A DNA stretch of 64,000 bases from Euphorbia lathyris (taxonomy: Eukaryota > Streptophyta > Magnoliopsida > Malpighiales > Euphorbiaceae). The stretch is taken from NCBI RefSeq assembly GCF_963576675.1, contig NC_088918.1, positions 30,387,001 to 30,451,000 on the forward strand, in the 5' to 3' direction. Of the stretch, positions 21,221 to 32,779 are shown in pieces. Under the pieces are notes generated by a model. It had not been told where the DNA came from and did no database searches. It saw nothing but the letters and a program-made list of their open reading frames with translations. Numbering within the stretch: the stretch's first letter is position 1; every line of letters begins with the position of its first letter. The translations under genes were made by a program, and so were the position numbers.

Positions 21221-21475
21221 CACTACAAAAAAGATGGGCTTTAACAGCCTTTTTTTTTATTGTGGCTCTAACTAAAACCAAGCCCATTTCCAAAATCTAT
21301 CCTACCCTTCAAACAAAAATAGAATCAGTAACTGTTCATCTCCTGCTTAACTATTCTCTCTAATGGCGATTGAATGCCCCCTCTCCTCTCAGCCGCCACA
21401 GTTCATCAAGCTGGCAACCGCCAACACCGACACCGACATCACACCTCCACCTCTACCTCCCCTTTATCTATCCTT

Positions 21476-21832
21476 TGTAGAAAAAATGGCTCTCTTTTAA
21501 GAATGTCATAGTGTTAGCCTAAAGGGAAGAAGAGGAAAAGATGTATATGAGTTGTTCAAAGTCCCACATTGGAAAGTTATACTTTTTGGGGGAGTTTGGA
21601 AGACTATATATTTGGGCTTGGGTTTTAGCCTTAAGGCACCCCGTAACAAGTCTCCTCTAATTTCTAAGGCTTTGTTGTTTTCTCCTCCTTTCTCTATTGT
21701 AATTGCTCATTTGCAATAATATTTAGTAGTGTCCGGGGACGTAGGCAATATTGGCCGAACCTCGTTAAATTCTGGTGTTTTCTTTATTTGTTTTATACTT
21801 TAGCTTTCAATCTGCTAGTCGTTTCCGCAACA
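21476..21832 (+). repeat. 5' LTR of the 21.5 kb copia element
   Basis: 357 bp, TGTAGAAAAAATGG to CCGCAACA. It carries ACTATATATTTGGGC near 21603-21617, a candidate TATA region. Confidence 0.95.
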
Positions 21833-21834
21833 AT

Positions 21835-21846
21835 TGGTATCAGAGC
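21835..21846 (+). other. Primer-binding site (initiator tRNA-Met)
   Basis: TTGGTATCAGAGC starts two bases after the 5' LTR. Confidence 0.9.
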
Positions 21847-21860
21847 ATTGGTTTAGAAAG

Positions 21861-22018
21861 TTAGTAGGCTATGTGCACCGCAGTTAGACTGATCGGTCGG
21901 TACATAAGAAAAGTTTCTTTTCTCGGGGTTTCATTGGTTTTAAAAACTTAGTATGCTCTGTGCGCCGCAGCTAGACTGATCGGTCGGCACATCAGAAAAG
22001 TTTTTTTTGGTTTCATTG
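21861..22018. repeat. Two-copy leader repeat, period 87
   Basis: TTAGTAGGCTATGTGCACCG at 21861 recurs in diverged form at 21948, with a shared CTAGACTGATCGGTCGG core. It lies in the retroelement's untranslated leader. Confidence 0.8.
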
Positions 22019-22243
22019 ACAATTTAGCAAATTGAAAGGTAGTGTTTAAAACACTCATTTGGAAAAATCTTAGATAATATATTGTCTTAAGTGCTTAGGA
22101 AAATTCTGTCAAAAGGACAATAATCGCCTAAGAAAGCTGGTACTTAAGTGAGACCGTTTGTGACTCCACCAGTGGCCTGGGAATTTTTCTAGTGAAGTTA
22201 CTTAAGACAATTTATTATTGGTGATTTTTCAAATTGAGCTGAG

Positions 22244-25200
22244 ATGACAACTGATGAAACATCACATGGTCTTACATCGGTAAAGACATATATTCTGTCA
22301 AGAATAGGCGTGTCAAACAGCAGAATTGCTGTGGAGATCTTTGATGGTACTGGTCATTTTGGCATTTGGCAAAGCGAAGTTTTGGATGCTTTGTTTCAAC
22401 AAGGTCTAGATATTGCCATTGAAGGAGAGAAACCAGAAGATGTTGATGAGAAGGATTGGAAAACAATAAACCGTTTGGCGTGTGGTATAATTCGATCATG
22501 CCTTTCCAGAGAGCAGAAATATGCATTCAGTAAGGAAACTTCTACAAGTGTTTTGTGGAAGGCATTGGAGGACAAGTTCTTGAGGAAAAGCAGTCAAAAT
22601 AAGCTTCATATGAAGAAAAGGTTGTTCAGGTTCTCATATGTTCCTGGTACGACGATGAATGATCACATCATGAGCTTCAATAAGCTTGTTGCCGACTTGA
22701 TGAACTTGGACGTGACTTTTGGAGATGAAGATTTGGCACTGATGTTGTTAGGATCGCTTCCTGAGGAGTTTGAATTTCTTGAAACGACTTTACTTCATGG
22801 AAAGGCCGAGGTGTCTCTTAAAGAAGTGTGTGCTGCATTGTATAGCTACGAATTAAGAAAGAAAGATAAGAAAGAAAGTAGCAGTGGCGCAGCAAAAGCA
22901 CTAGTCATGAGAGGCCGTTCCCAGAAGAAGAGTAAAGGCAAGAAGGAGAGGTCAAAATCTAGAGTTGGCAAAGATGAATGTGCCTTTTGTCGAGAGAAAG
23001 GGCACTGGAAAAAAGATTGCCCCAAGCCGAAGAACAAATCTGGTAAAGGGAAGGCTGTTGTAGATTCAAATGTTGCCGAGTATGATGATAAATCAGACTT
23101 TTCATTGGCTACCATGGCATCATCAAGTGGGTTGCAAGCATGGATTCTAGACACGGGTTGTAGCCACCATATGTGTCCTAATCGAGAGTGGTTCTTTGAT
23201 TTCAAGGAAATAGATGGTGGAGTTGTTCACACAGCAAATGACAGTCCTTGTAAGACAGCTGGAATTGGTTCAATTCACTTGAGGAATCATGATGGAGCAA
23301 CCAAAACTTTGAGAGATGTTAGATACGTGCTGAGCTTGATGAAGAATCTTATTTCAGTGGGAGTCTTGAGCAAAAAGGGTTTCACTATTGTTATCAAAGA
23401 AGATTCCATGAAGGTCATCTCTGGCGCACTTGTGGTAATGAAGGGAGTTCAAAGGAGCAACAACTTGTACTATTATGATGGTAGTACAATTACTGGAGCA
23501 GCAGCAACGGTTTCCAGTGATGATAAAGAGCTAGAAGCAACCAGATTGTGACATATGCGGTTGGGGCATGCAGGCGAAAAGTCCTTGAAAGCTTTGGCCA
23601 GTCAAGGGTTATTGAATGGAGTTCGGATCTGCAAGTTAGATCTTTGTCAGCATTGTATCAAAGGGAAGCAGACAAGAGTGAAGTGTGGCACTGCAATCCA
23701 TAATACCAAGGGTATTTTGGACTATGTTCACTCAAATGTATGGGGACCTTCCAAAACAGTTTCGTTGGGGGGTAAATCCTATGATGTTACCTTTGTTGAT
23801 GATTTCTCTAGAAGAGTGTGGGTGTAAACTATGAAGTCGAAGGATGAAGTGTTGGGAATTTTTCTTATGTGGAAAAAGATGATGGAGACTCAGACAGGAA
23901 GGAAGATCAAATGTCTCCGATCAGATAATGGTGGAGAGTACAAAAGTGACCCTTTCATGAAAGTTTGTCAAGATGAAGGAATTGTCCGACACTTCACAAT
24001 AAGAAATACACCACAACAGAATGGGGTGGCAGAACGGATGAATCGAACTCTACTGGAGAAAGTTCGATGTATGTTGTCCAATGCTGGTTTGGGCAGACAG
24101 TTCTGGGCTGAGGCTGTAACATACGCTAGCCATCTCATTAATCGGTTACCATCATCTTCTATCAACGGCAAGACACCTTTAGAGGTGTGGCATGGAAAAC
24201 CAGCTAAAGATTATAATTCCTTACGCGTGTTTGGTTCCACTGCATACTACCACGTTAAGGAATCAAAGTTGGATCCGAGAGCAAAAGAAGCGGTATTTAT
24301 GGGAATTTCCTCTAGAGTCAAAGGATATCGCTTATGGTGCCGTGAGTCTAAGAAGATAATCTTTAGCAGGGATGTTACCTTTGATGAATCCACCATATTG
24401 AAGAAGGTAGAAGATAAGCAAGCAGATGGTACTCCACAGCAGGTGAAGGATACTTCCAAACAGGTTGAGTTTGAAGGAGGTAGAAAAATTGATCCAGCAA
24501 TGGAATCTGATAGTCGTACTTTAGAAGGATCAGATGAAGAATGTGAGGTTCCAGCACAAGAATCGCCACAACAAGAGATTCCAATTGCATTGAGAAAGCC
24601 ACATAGAAATAGAAAAAAGCCCGCTCGCTATGAAGATACAGTGGCTTGTGCATCTTCAGTTGAAGAAATTCCTACCTCTTATTCTGAAGCTGTACAAAGT
24701 TCAGAAGATGAAAGATGGAGAAATGCTATGGATGAGGAGATGCAGTCCCTTGAAAAAAAATCAGACATGGAAGCTAGCAAGTCTACCAAAGGGAAAGAAG
24801 GCAATTGGATGCAAATGGGTGTTTGCAATAAAGGAGGGATTTCCTAACAAGTCCAGTGTTCGCTACAAGGCAAGGTTGGTGGCTAAAGGCTACGCTCAAA
24901 AGGAGGGAATTGATTACAATGAAGTATTTTCTCCAGTTGTAAAACACACCTCCATAAGAATATTGTTGGCTTTGGTAGCACAGTTTGATTTGGAACTAGT
25001 TCAATTGGATGTAAAGACTGCGTTTTTACATGGGGACTTGGAGGAGGAAATCTATATGACTCAGCTAGAGGGATACAAGGTTCCTGGTAAGGAAAACTTA
25101 GTGTGCAAGTTGAGCAAATCATTGTATGGATTGAAGCAATCTCCAAGGCAGTGGTATAAGAGATTTGATAAGTTCATGATGGGGCAGAAGTACACCAGAA

Positions 25201-26243
25201 GCAAGTACGATCACTGTGTATATTTACGCAAGCTACAAGATGGATCATTTGTCTATCTTCTGCTTTATGTTGATGATATGTTGATTGCGTCAAAAAATAA
25301 AGGAGAGATAGAAAAATTGAAGGGTCAACTAAATCAAGAATTCGAAATGAAAGATTTAGGTGAGGCCAAGAAGATTCTCGGTATGGAGATAAGCAGAGAT
25401 AGGAAATTGGGGAGACTTTGTTTGACTCAAAAGCAATATCTGAAGAAAGTACTAAGACATTTTGGCATGGATGAGAAGACAAAATCAGTTAGTACTCCAC
25501 TTGCTCCTCATTTCAAACTTAGTGCAACTCTATCTCCAGAAAGTGATGAAGAACGAGAACATATGTCAAATGTTCCATATGCGAATGCAGTTGGTAGCTT
25601 GATGTATGCGATGGTGTGTACGAGGCCCGACATTTCACAAGCAGTTGGAGTTGTGAGTAAGTATATGTATAATCCTGGTAAAGGACATTGACAAGCTGTG
25701 AAATGGATTCTACGGTATATCCAACATACTGTGGATGTTGGTTTGGTGTTTGAGCGGGATGTGAAAGTCGGCCAATACGTAGTGGGATATTGTGATTCAG
25801 ACTATGCCAGTAATTTGGATAATCGACGATCAACTACTGGTTATTTGTTTACCATAGCAAAGGCACCAATTAGTTGGAGGTCTACCTTACAGTCAACAGT
25901 TTCTTTGTGTACGATAGAGGCAGAGTATATGGCAGTTACAGAAGCTGTTAAGGAGGCAATTTGGCTTCAAGGGTTGCTAAAAGAGTTGGGAATTGGACAG
26001 AAGCATGTCAAAGTGCATTGTGACAGTCAAAGTGCTATTTACTTAGCAAAGAACCAAGCCTATCATGCAAGGACGAAGCATATCGATGTTCGTTATCATT
26101 TTGTAAGGGAAATTCTTGAAGCGGGTCAAATACAGCTTCAGAAGATTCCGATCGCTGACAATCCTGCAGATATGGCAACAAAGGTGGTAACATCAATCAA
26201 GTTTCAACATTGTTTGGACTTGATTAATGTCATCTCTACTTGA
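22244..26243 (+). pseudogene. Copia gag-pol polyprotein, broken by three stops and one frameshift
   Basis: Order: gag (UBN2-type), CCHC knuckle CAFCREKGHWKKDC (about 22980), protease WILDTGCSHHM (about 23142), pre-integrase HMRLGH (23555 on), integrase with D-D-E motifs (SNVWGP, SDNGGEY, NGVAERMNRTL; 23700-24070), RT with LVQLDVKTAFLHGDL and YVDDMLIAS (24990-25290), and RNase H with STTGYLFT and CTIEAEYMAV (25825-25935). Breaks are TGA at 23549 (a Trp codon expected), TAA at 23825 (Tyr expected), one extra base in the A8 run at 24753-24760, and TGA at 25689 (Trp expected). Otherwise the frame is preserved. It is not functional as it stands. Confidence 0.93.
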
Positions 26244-26331
26244 AGTTGCAATTTGAAGACACTACTGAGTATGAGAAAGGATGGAGAGATAGGTTGGTTG
26301 ATGTTTCTTAGAAGATCGCCAAGGTGAAGAT

Positions 26332-26688
26332 TGTAGAAAAAATGGCTCTCTTTTAAGAATGTCATAGTGTTAGCCTAAAGGGAAGAAGAGGAAAAGGTGT
26401 ATATTAGTTGTTCAAAGTCCCACATTGGAAAATTATACTTTTTGGGGGAGTTTGGAAGGCTATATATTTGGGCTTGGGTTTTAGGCTTAAGGCATCCCAC
26501 AACAAGTCTCCTTTAATTTCTAAGGCTTTGTTGTTTTCTCCTCCTTTCTCTATTGTAATTGCTCATTTGCAATAATATTTAGTAGTGTCCGAGGACGTAG
26601 GCAATATTGGCCGAACCTCGTTAAATTCTGGTGTTTTCTCTATTTGTTTTATGCTTTAGCTTTCAGTTTGCTAGTCGTTTCCGCAACA
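26332..26688 (+). repeat. 3' LTR of the 21.5 kb copia element
   Basis: 357 bp, the direct partner of 21476-21832, followed by the TCCTT target duplication. Confidence 0.95.
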
Positions 26689-26693
26689 TCCTT

Positions 26694-27982
26694 ATCATCT
26701 TGAACTCGATAGAAATCCTCTCTCTATCTTGATTGTCTCTATGCTTCTAAGGATTCACGGTGCCGACAGCGACCAACATAGGCGTTGCGCCTCCATTTTT
26801 GCCTCCCCCCTCCCCCAAGACATTTTTCTGTCTCCTATTCTCTCCAACTCTCTAATATTGGGCAATTCAGAGGAACCCTAATTTTCGTAGCGATTAGAAC
26901 TAGTTTCATTATGCACGAATACGACATCGTTGCCAAGTCCAAGGTACAAAAAACTTGCATTTCGTGAGCTTAATTTGAACATTGTGCTTGTTTTATGGTA
27001 ATTTGATTATGGTTTTGCTTGGTGGATATGAAATTAGTGGAAGTCGAAGTTCTGTCTGTATAAACTGAAAGTGAAGTCGGAAGACAATATTGAGTCATCT
27101 GACGAAATTGCTTCCCCGATTAATTCATCTTGTGAAGAAAGTGATGAAAATGAGGGAAGTGAAAAAGGGTACCTACATGATGATATGCCAGAATTAGTTA
27201 GTAGCAGCCTATTGTTGTCAAGATGTTTGTCTCAAGAGTTGGGTGATGTTTATCCTTAATTTTGTCTCAATAGTTATTAGTTGGGAAATCTATTTTGTTT
27301 CTACTAGTATTGATTTTTCCACTTAAATCGATAGCACTTCTTTAGTTGCTTGAAAATTAGATGGATTTGATTCTATATGTTTTTCTTTATCAAATGCGCA
27401 TTTTGCTTCAAGTATTCAACTTAGGATGTTGTTTTCGATTGATATGCTATCTATACTTGATATGTGTATTGCTTGTATCTATACGCAATAAGTGTATTGC
27501 TTGTGATTTTCTTTTGTGTGCTTGCAGGACTTGCAATCATAGACCAATGGCAGGAGTTAGAATGATGTCTATAATACATCAAGTGCATTTTGCTTCAAGT
27601 ATTCAAAAGGGAGCACAATATTGGCTGCTAGAGGTTGTTATGTTGCAGCATTGGCACTCAGAGGCAATGCCATTAGTATCGAGCTTTCCAATGGGGACAG
27701 ATGGGGCATCTGCAACTTAGAAACAAGAGAGAATCCCGTGTTATGTTTTTATTTTGATATTGAAATGACATTAGTGTTGCAATATCGAGGTAGTGATATT
27801 GAAATGACATACTCCATTAAATTTAGTTTCTTGTTTAATTTTAGAATCATGTATTGAATTTAGTAATATATTGAAAGCTGATTTTTTTTATATTATATGT
27901 TCTTTTTGAATTGATTTGCATATTTAAATTTGATTAATTAATAAACAATTACTGTAGGTAGGAAATTGGAATATAAAAAGTA
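26694..27982 (+). other. Interior of the CACTA element with a possible broken gene
   Basis: Short open pieces suggest exons: about 26911-26943 (MHEYDIVAKSK) before a GGTACA donor-like site, and 27036-27240 with an acidic Ser/Glu run (SPINSSCEESDENEGSEKGY). A short sequence, GCATTTTGCTTCAAGTATTC, occurs at about 27399 and again at 27585. I recognise no protein family. It may be the remains of a CACTA accessory gene. Confidence 0.35.
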
Positions 27983-28912
27983 GGGATAAGTACACAAAAA
28001 AATGCCTGTGGTTTACACGTTTTACAAACTCGAACCTGTGGTTTTTTTTTACAAAAAGAGGTCTGTGCTAAACGCCGTTAGCAAACAAAGGCAAAATTGA
28101 ATAACGGTGTTAAAATTCAAAGAGAAAAGAGTTAATTTGGTCCTTATATTTATTTTATAAATTAACCCCTCTAATTATCTAATTATCACAAATAAACCCC
28201 AAAATCAAAAATAAAAATAAAAAATACCATCTTCTCCATCCCTTTTAATTTTTGATTTTCATTCTTCTTCTTCTTCTTTCTTCTTCTTTTTTTTTTAATT
28301 TTTTTTTGAAATTCCCGTTCTTCAACGTCTGGAATTTCCAGACGTTAAAGAACGTCTGGAATTTCCAGACGTTGAAGAACGTCTAGAATGTCTGGAATTT
28401 CCAGATTCCGGACATTCTTCAACGTCTGGAATTTCCAGACGTTGAAGAACGTCTGGAATTTCTAGACGTTGAAGAACGTCTGGAATTTCCAGACATGACT
28501 CATCATCACGTTTGGAAATTCCAGACGTTCTTCAATGGGAATTTCAAAAAAAAAATAAAAAAAGAAGAAAAAGAAAGGAGAAGAGAAGAAGAAGAAGAAG
28601 AGGAGGAGAGAGATAAGAGAGAGAAAGAAGAATGAAAATCAAAAATTAAAAAGGGATGAAGAAGATGATATTTTTTATTTTTGATTTTGGGGTTTATTTG
28701 TGATCATTAGATAATTAGGGGCGTTAATTTATAAAATAAATAAATATAAGGACCAAATTAAGTCTTTTCTTTTTGAATTTTAACACCGTTAGTCAATTTT
28801 GCTTCTATTTGCTAACAGCGTTTAGCACAGACCTCTTTTTGTAAAAAAAAAAAATCACAGGTTTGAGTTTGTAAAACGTGTAAACCACATGCATTTTTTG
28901 TGTATTTATCCC
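27983..28912. mobile_element. Foldback Mutator-type MITE with central palindromic repeats
   Basis: 930 bp. The ends are GGGATAAGTACACAAAAAAA and its inverted match. The inverted arms extend about 330 bp each, so almost the whole element can fold on itself. A perfect 9-bp duplication, TAAAAAGTA, lies at 27974-27982 and 28913-28921. The centre (28316-28535) repeats the hairpin unit GTCTGGAATTTCCAGAC about eight times. No coding capacity. Confidence 0.93.
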
Positions 28913-28949
28913 TAAAAAGTAATATATATACTAAATAATGCATAAATTA

Positions 28950-29230
28950 TGTAGGGGCGTTTATGTAGCGGCGGTTTTAACCGCCCCTAGAGTTAAAAGA
29001 GAGATTCTAAAATTAGATACATGGGCGGTTTAAACCGCCTCTACAAATTCGTCGCTAATTTTTACTCTACCCCGTCGATGATGATTTTCGTCGCTAATTC
29101 GTAACTCCGGTTCCCTTTGGCGACAGATTTAAGGCGGTTTGTAAAACCGCCCCTAGACCTTGTAGGGGCGGTTAAAACCGCCCCTATAAGCGAAAAAAAA
29201 CTGCCTCTATAGGCAGTTTTTGTTGTAGTG
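28950..29230. repeat. CACTA right subterminal repeats and terminus
   Basis: Inverted copies of GGGGCGGTTTTAACCGCCCC and AAACCGCC lie close to the GTTGTAGTG end. Such GC-rich palindromic repeats are where CACTA transposition proteins usually bind. Confidence 0.7.
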
Positions 29231-29499
29231 ATGGCAAGATCGATTTCAACAGTATGCCTGTGTTTGCATTCTGCGGAACTATTTTGTTCAAGAATATATA
29301 GATAAGCACCTTTTAAAAATACCATTATCAGCAAGATATAATTAGTAAGGCACTACAAAAAAATGGGCCTATGCCAACACTTTTAAAAAGTGTCATGGGC
29401 TGTCAGCCAAAAAGCCCAAAATATATAATCTGAGTTAGAGCTCTCCTCATCCCACAGTTATAAATCCACTTTTTAATATTAAATAATAAATCAAATCCC

Positions 29500-30430
29500 T
29501 AGAAATTATATACGCATCTAGATCGATTATTTTAGCTGAGAAATCAAATCCAGCCTTCCACTCTCAAACGCGCACCGTTCGCCGTCGTTCTCATGTACAG
29601 AATCACCACCATTTCCTCGAGGTACTGAACTGTCTTTTTCTGCTCCTATTTCTTAGAGAGAGGTTTCCAACGAAATTTCTAGGTCTATTACGATCGGCGG
29701 ATTGCCTGCAATTTTGAAATTAATTTTGGCTTTATGAGATTAATTTTGAAATTTTTATTAGTTGTTGGCCTTGCTTTTAGCTTACCTGCAATTTCTCATG
29801 AATGTATAGTATATTTGCCTCCAATTGGTAAGTCACTAAGTCTCTGATCTTATTATGTTTATTATGTTGTGTCATCCTAGTTTGTTAGTTTGGGTTTTTA
29901 GTTTGTTGTGCTATTGTTTTATTCAATAGTTTCTTGTGTTGAAAAGCAATGTGAGGTGAATGGAGATACATTTGTTTTTGGGGGCTTGTTTCATCGAAAA
30001 AGAAAAATGAACCAGACTAATGACACTTTCCAAATTCAAGTGACAATTTCCAGAAACTTGTCAATGCTTTTAGTCAGTAAATAATGACACTTATTAGCAT
30101 AAATTAACTTCAATTTCATGTGTTTAGAACCTAATTGATTTAAAGTAATTTTGTTTGGGATTTATCTAACTTTTCCCTTTTCATATTGGTGTTTAAGCAG
30201 ATAGCTCATTCATGAAAATGCACATGGTATGGAAGCTTGGGAACTTGTAAGTTATACCTCACTCTTTAACTGTTTTTTTTTTTTGGTCTAAATTGGAAAT
30301 GCATGTAACTCCACTGAAGCTACCTCACCTTAAGATACTGTAAGAATGCTTCCAACTATTATCATTTTTACTTTTAAGCTCTGGAATTCTCATTTAACAT
30401 GTCTACATTGTTTAGGACTCCAACTACAAT
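29500..30430. other. Upstream part of the gene-capturing element, no clear coding
   Basis: AT-rich, intron-like sequence. No convincing exon was recognised before the kinase fragment. Confidence 0.4.
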
Positions 30431-30454
30431 CTCTCTTAAACAGGTTTTTCGTTG

Positions 30455-30905
30455 TTCAGCTTTCAGACTTTGGACTTGCTGTAACTTCTAGAATTGAGAA
30501 CAAAAACATAAAGCTCTTAGGAACTTTGTGTTATGTTGCCCCATAGTACTTTTTGGAAGGTATGCTCATATTCTGTACAACTCTCTATGTAGCTATGCAA
30601 CCTAGTAGTGTTTCAAAATCCAGCTACATTTACAGTTCTCTCTCTTTTTCCAGGTATACTAACTGTGAAAAGTGACGTCTATGCTTTTGGAGTTGTCCTG
30701 CTTGGTCTCCTTACATGAAGAAGACCGGTGAAAAAGATATCACAAGAGAACTCTGAGACATGGGTAACTTCCATTTAGGCCATGCCCCAACTTAATTTAA
30801 TTGTGCAAACCTTTTTTAACATGTAGGCCTTGCCCCAACTTACTGACAGAGCAAAGCTTCCAAACATTGTGGACCCTGTTATAAAAAGATATACTTTTGA
30901 TGAAA
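30455..30905 (+). pseudogene. Receptor-like protein kinase fragment (subdomains VII-X)
   Basis: Three exon-like pieces: about 30455-30558 with [17 protein letters not shown] (the DFG magnesium loop) and GTLCYVAP, about 30656-30766 with LTVKSDVYAFGVVLL, and about 30826-30900 with ALPQLTDRAKLPNIVDPVIK. GT..AG boundaries separate them. The last motif is characteristic of plant receptor-like cytoplasmic kinases near Arabidopsis At1g80640, recognised from memory. A TAG sits where the Glu of the APE motif is expected (30544), and a TGA lies near 30716. The N-lobe and catalytic HRD loop are absent, so it is not a kinase. Confidence 0.82.
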
Positions 30906-31369
30906 ATTCTGGAAATGCTTGCCTTGTCCATGAGGCACCTGCATATTATTAGTCGGATAACCTTTGTTTCTATCGTAGTGGTTCTACTTAGTATAATCTT
31001 GTATTGAAATACTTTTTTGGCGGTGACAGATGCAGCGGCAAAGGTAGGAGCGCATTGGATGACCGAGGAGAGGCTGTCCCAGCTGTAGACCAACAACCAA
31101 TACAGCAGCTTTAGCTCTCTGTCTTCCTCTCTGTATGTCCCTTTCTTCTTCCAGTTTGTTCTTTCCTTTATTTTATCTGATATTTACTTATTATCACATG
31201 GGTGAATCAACAGACAACAGGACAGAAGAGCCAGAGCTTTATGAAAATTATCCAATCAGCTAAGGGTTGTAGTCAGGATGATAATTTAGACCATGAGGAT
31301 GGGTAAGTTTCTCTTAACTACTCATTGTATATTCATAGACAAGTCTAATTCTAGGCAAGTCTTTTTGAA

Positions 31370-31500
31370 TTGATTGATAAGAGTATATCGGAATCCAGAT
31401 TCACAAGGGTTTGTGTTTTCTGCGGAAGCAGTACTGGAAACAAGGATTGTTACAGAGATGCTGTCATTGAACTTGTTTTTACCTTAAATTCTTGGGTATG
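31370..31500 (+). pseudogene. LONELY GUY (LOG) cytokinin-activating enzyme, N-terminal fragment
   Basis: About 33 residues, SRFTRVCVFCGSSTGNKDCY then RDAVIEL, match the first exon of plant LOG enzymes (cytokinin riboside 5'-monophosphate phosphoribohydrolase), beginning with the CVFCGSS nucleotide-binding strand. The catalytic PGGxGTxxE motif lies in later exons and is not here. After about 31480 the frame reads into non-matching sequence. I infer capture of exon 1 and part of an intron. Confidence 0.8.
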
Positions 31501-31739
31501 CCAATGCCTATCCTATTTTCAGCCACTTTCACTTGTTCTAACTTTTGTCTGTCTGGTTTACCATTTGCAGGATCATACCCCGGATTCTGATGAGCAAAGA
31601 GGTGCAAAATCTCAATCAGTCTTGAGTTGAGTACATTTTGTTGGTTTGAACTAGTATTGATATATGTATGTGTGGAAAACCCAGATAACAGGTGATTCAG
31701 GGAAATCGCGAAAGAATAAGCAACACGGTATGTAGATTC

Positions 31740-31862
31740 AGATGATCAAGCTTATATCTCAGGTGGTTGGAATGAGTTCCCTGTTGCTAATGATCTTAAC
31801 CCGGGGGACACTTCCTTTTTCGAGTTCATCGAAAAGGGGGAAAGGCCTGCACTCAAAATGTG
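31740..31862 (+). pseudogene. Probable B3 DNA-binding domain fragment
   Basis: About 40 residues read AYISGGWNEFPVANDLNPGD then TSFFEFIEKG, resembling the second half of a plant B3 domain (Gly-Trp..F..DN.L..GD...FEL pattern). A donor-like GTAAG follows. The DNA-contact N-terminal half is not seen. The match is short, so the family call is tentative. Confidence 0.5.
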
Positions 31863-31893
31863 TGGTAAGTTAACCTTTCTGAGAAGTCCTTGT

Positions 31894-32760
31894 TCTGCAA
31901 AATCAATGTATTTGAACTCACTGTGGAGCAATTTGACGTTTCTGAATATCTTCGCTTCAAAGAAGAACTTGTAGATGGGCCATAAGCATTCTGTTTTTTT
32001 CCCTGGTTCTAGTAACATTCAGGGGACACATATATATGATAGTAGAACTCACTGCTTTCATACTTTATTGTTTACGTTATGCTTTTCCTGAATGATGCTT
32101 TAGGTCCGATGATCCCTATGTACTTGAGCTTGATTTTGAACCTATATGTGATTTCCTTCGACCACACAAACATAAAGGCCATGTAAGTTTTGCAATGAAA
32201 AGAAACTTGTTTAAGAGTGTGTTTGCTTGTAAAAGTTTAATCTTCAATCCTGTTAGATTCATAAATTACCATATGTTGCTTTTAGCTTCAAATTCCAATT
32301 AGAATAAGCACTGAATTAAGTTAAATGTGCAGTCCTTGATGCTGAACGATCGGATTCAGACTATATCTCGACTTCAGTCTACCCTTGCTAAGGCAGAATA
32401 ATGTATTTTTAAGCTTCCGCGTGATAATTTTTGCAGATAATTTTTTGGTATACATCATTTTATTGTATAAGCTTATTGCGTTAATTTACAGGTGGTTTAT
32501 ATACTGGATCAAGTACGTGCCTTAGAGAATGAAATGCTTCTTAGAATACAGCAGCGGGGCCTGGATGTCAAACCCAGGATTCTGATTGTAAGTATATATG
32601 CTTAGCTTAGGTTCAGTGTCTCCAAACATTTCCTTTTCGAGTAGTGTCGAATTCTTGAATGCTTTTCTCCATATAAATGCATTTTGGTTTCACTTTTCAA
32701 GGTGACCAGGCTAATTCCTGATGCAAAAGGGACGACATGCAATCAGCGGAATGGAAGTGC
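31894..32760 (+). pseudogene. Sucrose synthase fragments in exon order
   Basis: Five pieces follow in the correct order for sucrose synthase (sucrose + UDP to UDP-glucose + fructose, cytosol): about 31894-31974 ending YLRFKEELVDG, about 32104-32183 with DDPYVLELDFEP joined directly to CDFLRPHKHKGH, about 32334-32400 with MLNDRIQTISRLQSTLAKAE, about 32491-32588 with [20 protein letters not shown], and about 32701-32748 with VTRLIPDAKGTTCNQR. Introns with GT..AG edges remain between most. The second piece lacks roughly 40 residues present in normal enzymes, and a large block is missing before VVYILDQ. The glycosyltransferase core is absent. Clearly a captured, internally deleted copy. Confidence 0.88.
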
Positions 32761-32779
32761 AAACAAAGATGGATAAAAG

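Larger units (their letters stand above)
21476..26688 (+). mobile_element. Complete but disabled Ty1/copia retrotransposon
   Basis: Two 357-bp LTRs (TGTAG..CAACA), a perfect 5-bp target duplication TCCTT (21471-21475 and 26689-26693), a tRNA-iMet primer-binding site and a full gag-pol region are present. The LTRs differ at about 14 positions by eye, roughly 4 percent, so the insertion is not recent. It interrupts the CACTA element. Confidence 0.95.
21221..29230 (+). mobile_element. CACTA-like DNA transposon with nested copia and MITE
   Basis: The left end is CACTACAAAAAAGATGGGC; the right end is the reverse of CACTACAACAAAAACTGCC. A 3-bp ATG duplication lies at 21218-21220 and 29231-29233, as expected for CACTA. 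The right 280 bases hold inverted GGGGCGGTTTTAACCGCCCC subterminal repeats. Subterminal sequences differ on the two sides, so pairing of these two ends is likely but not certain. No transposase remains. About 5.2 kb of it is the inserted copia element and 0.93 kb a MITE. Confidence 0.65.

Noticed and set aside
28316..28535. CRISPR-like repeat array
   Set aside because: The repeats are palindromes with irregular spacing inside a MITE with 9-bp target sites; plant context.
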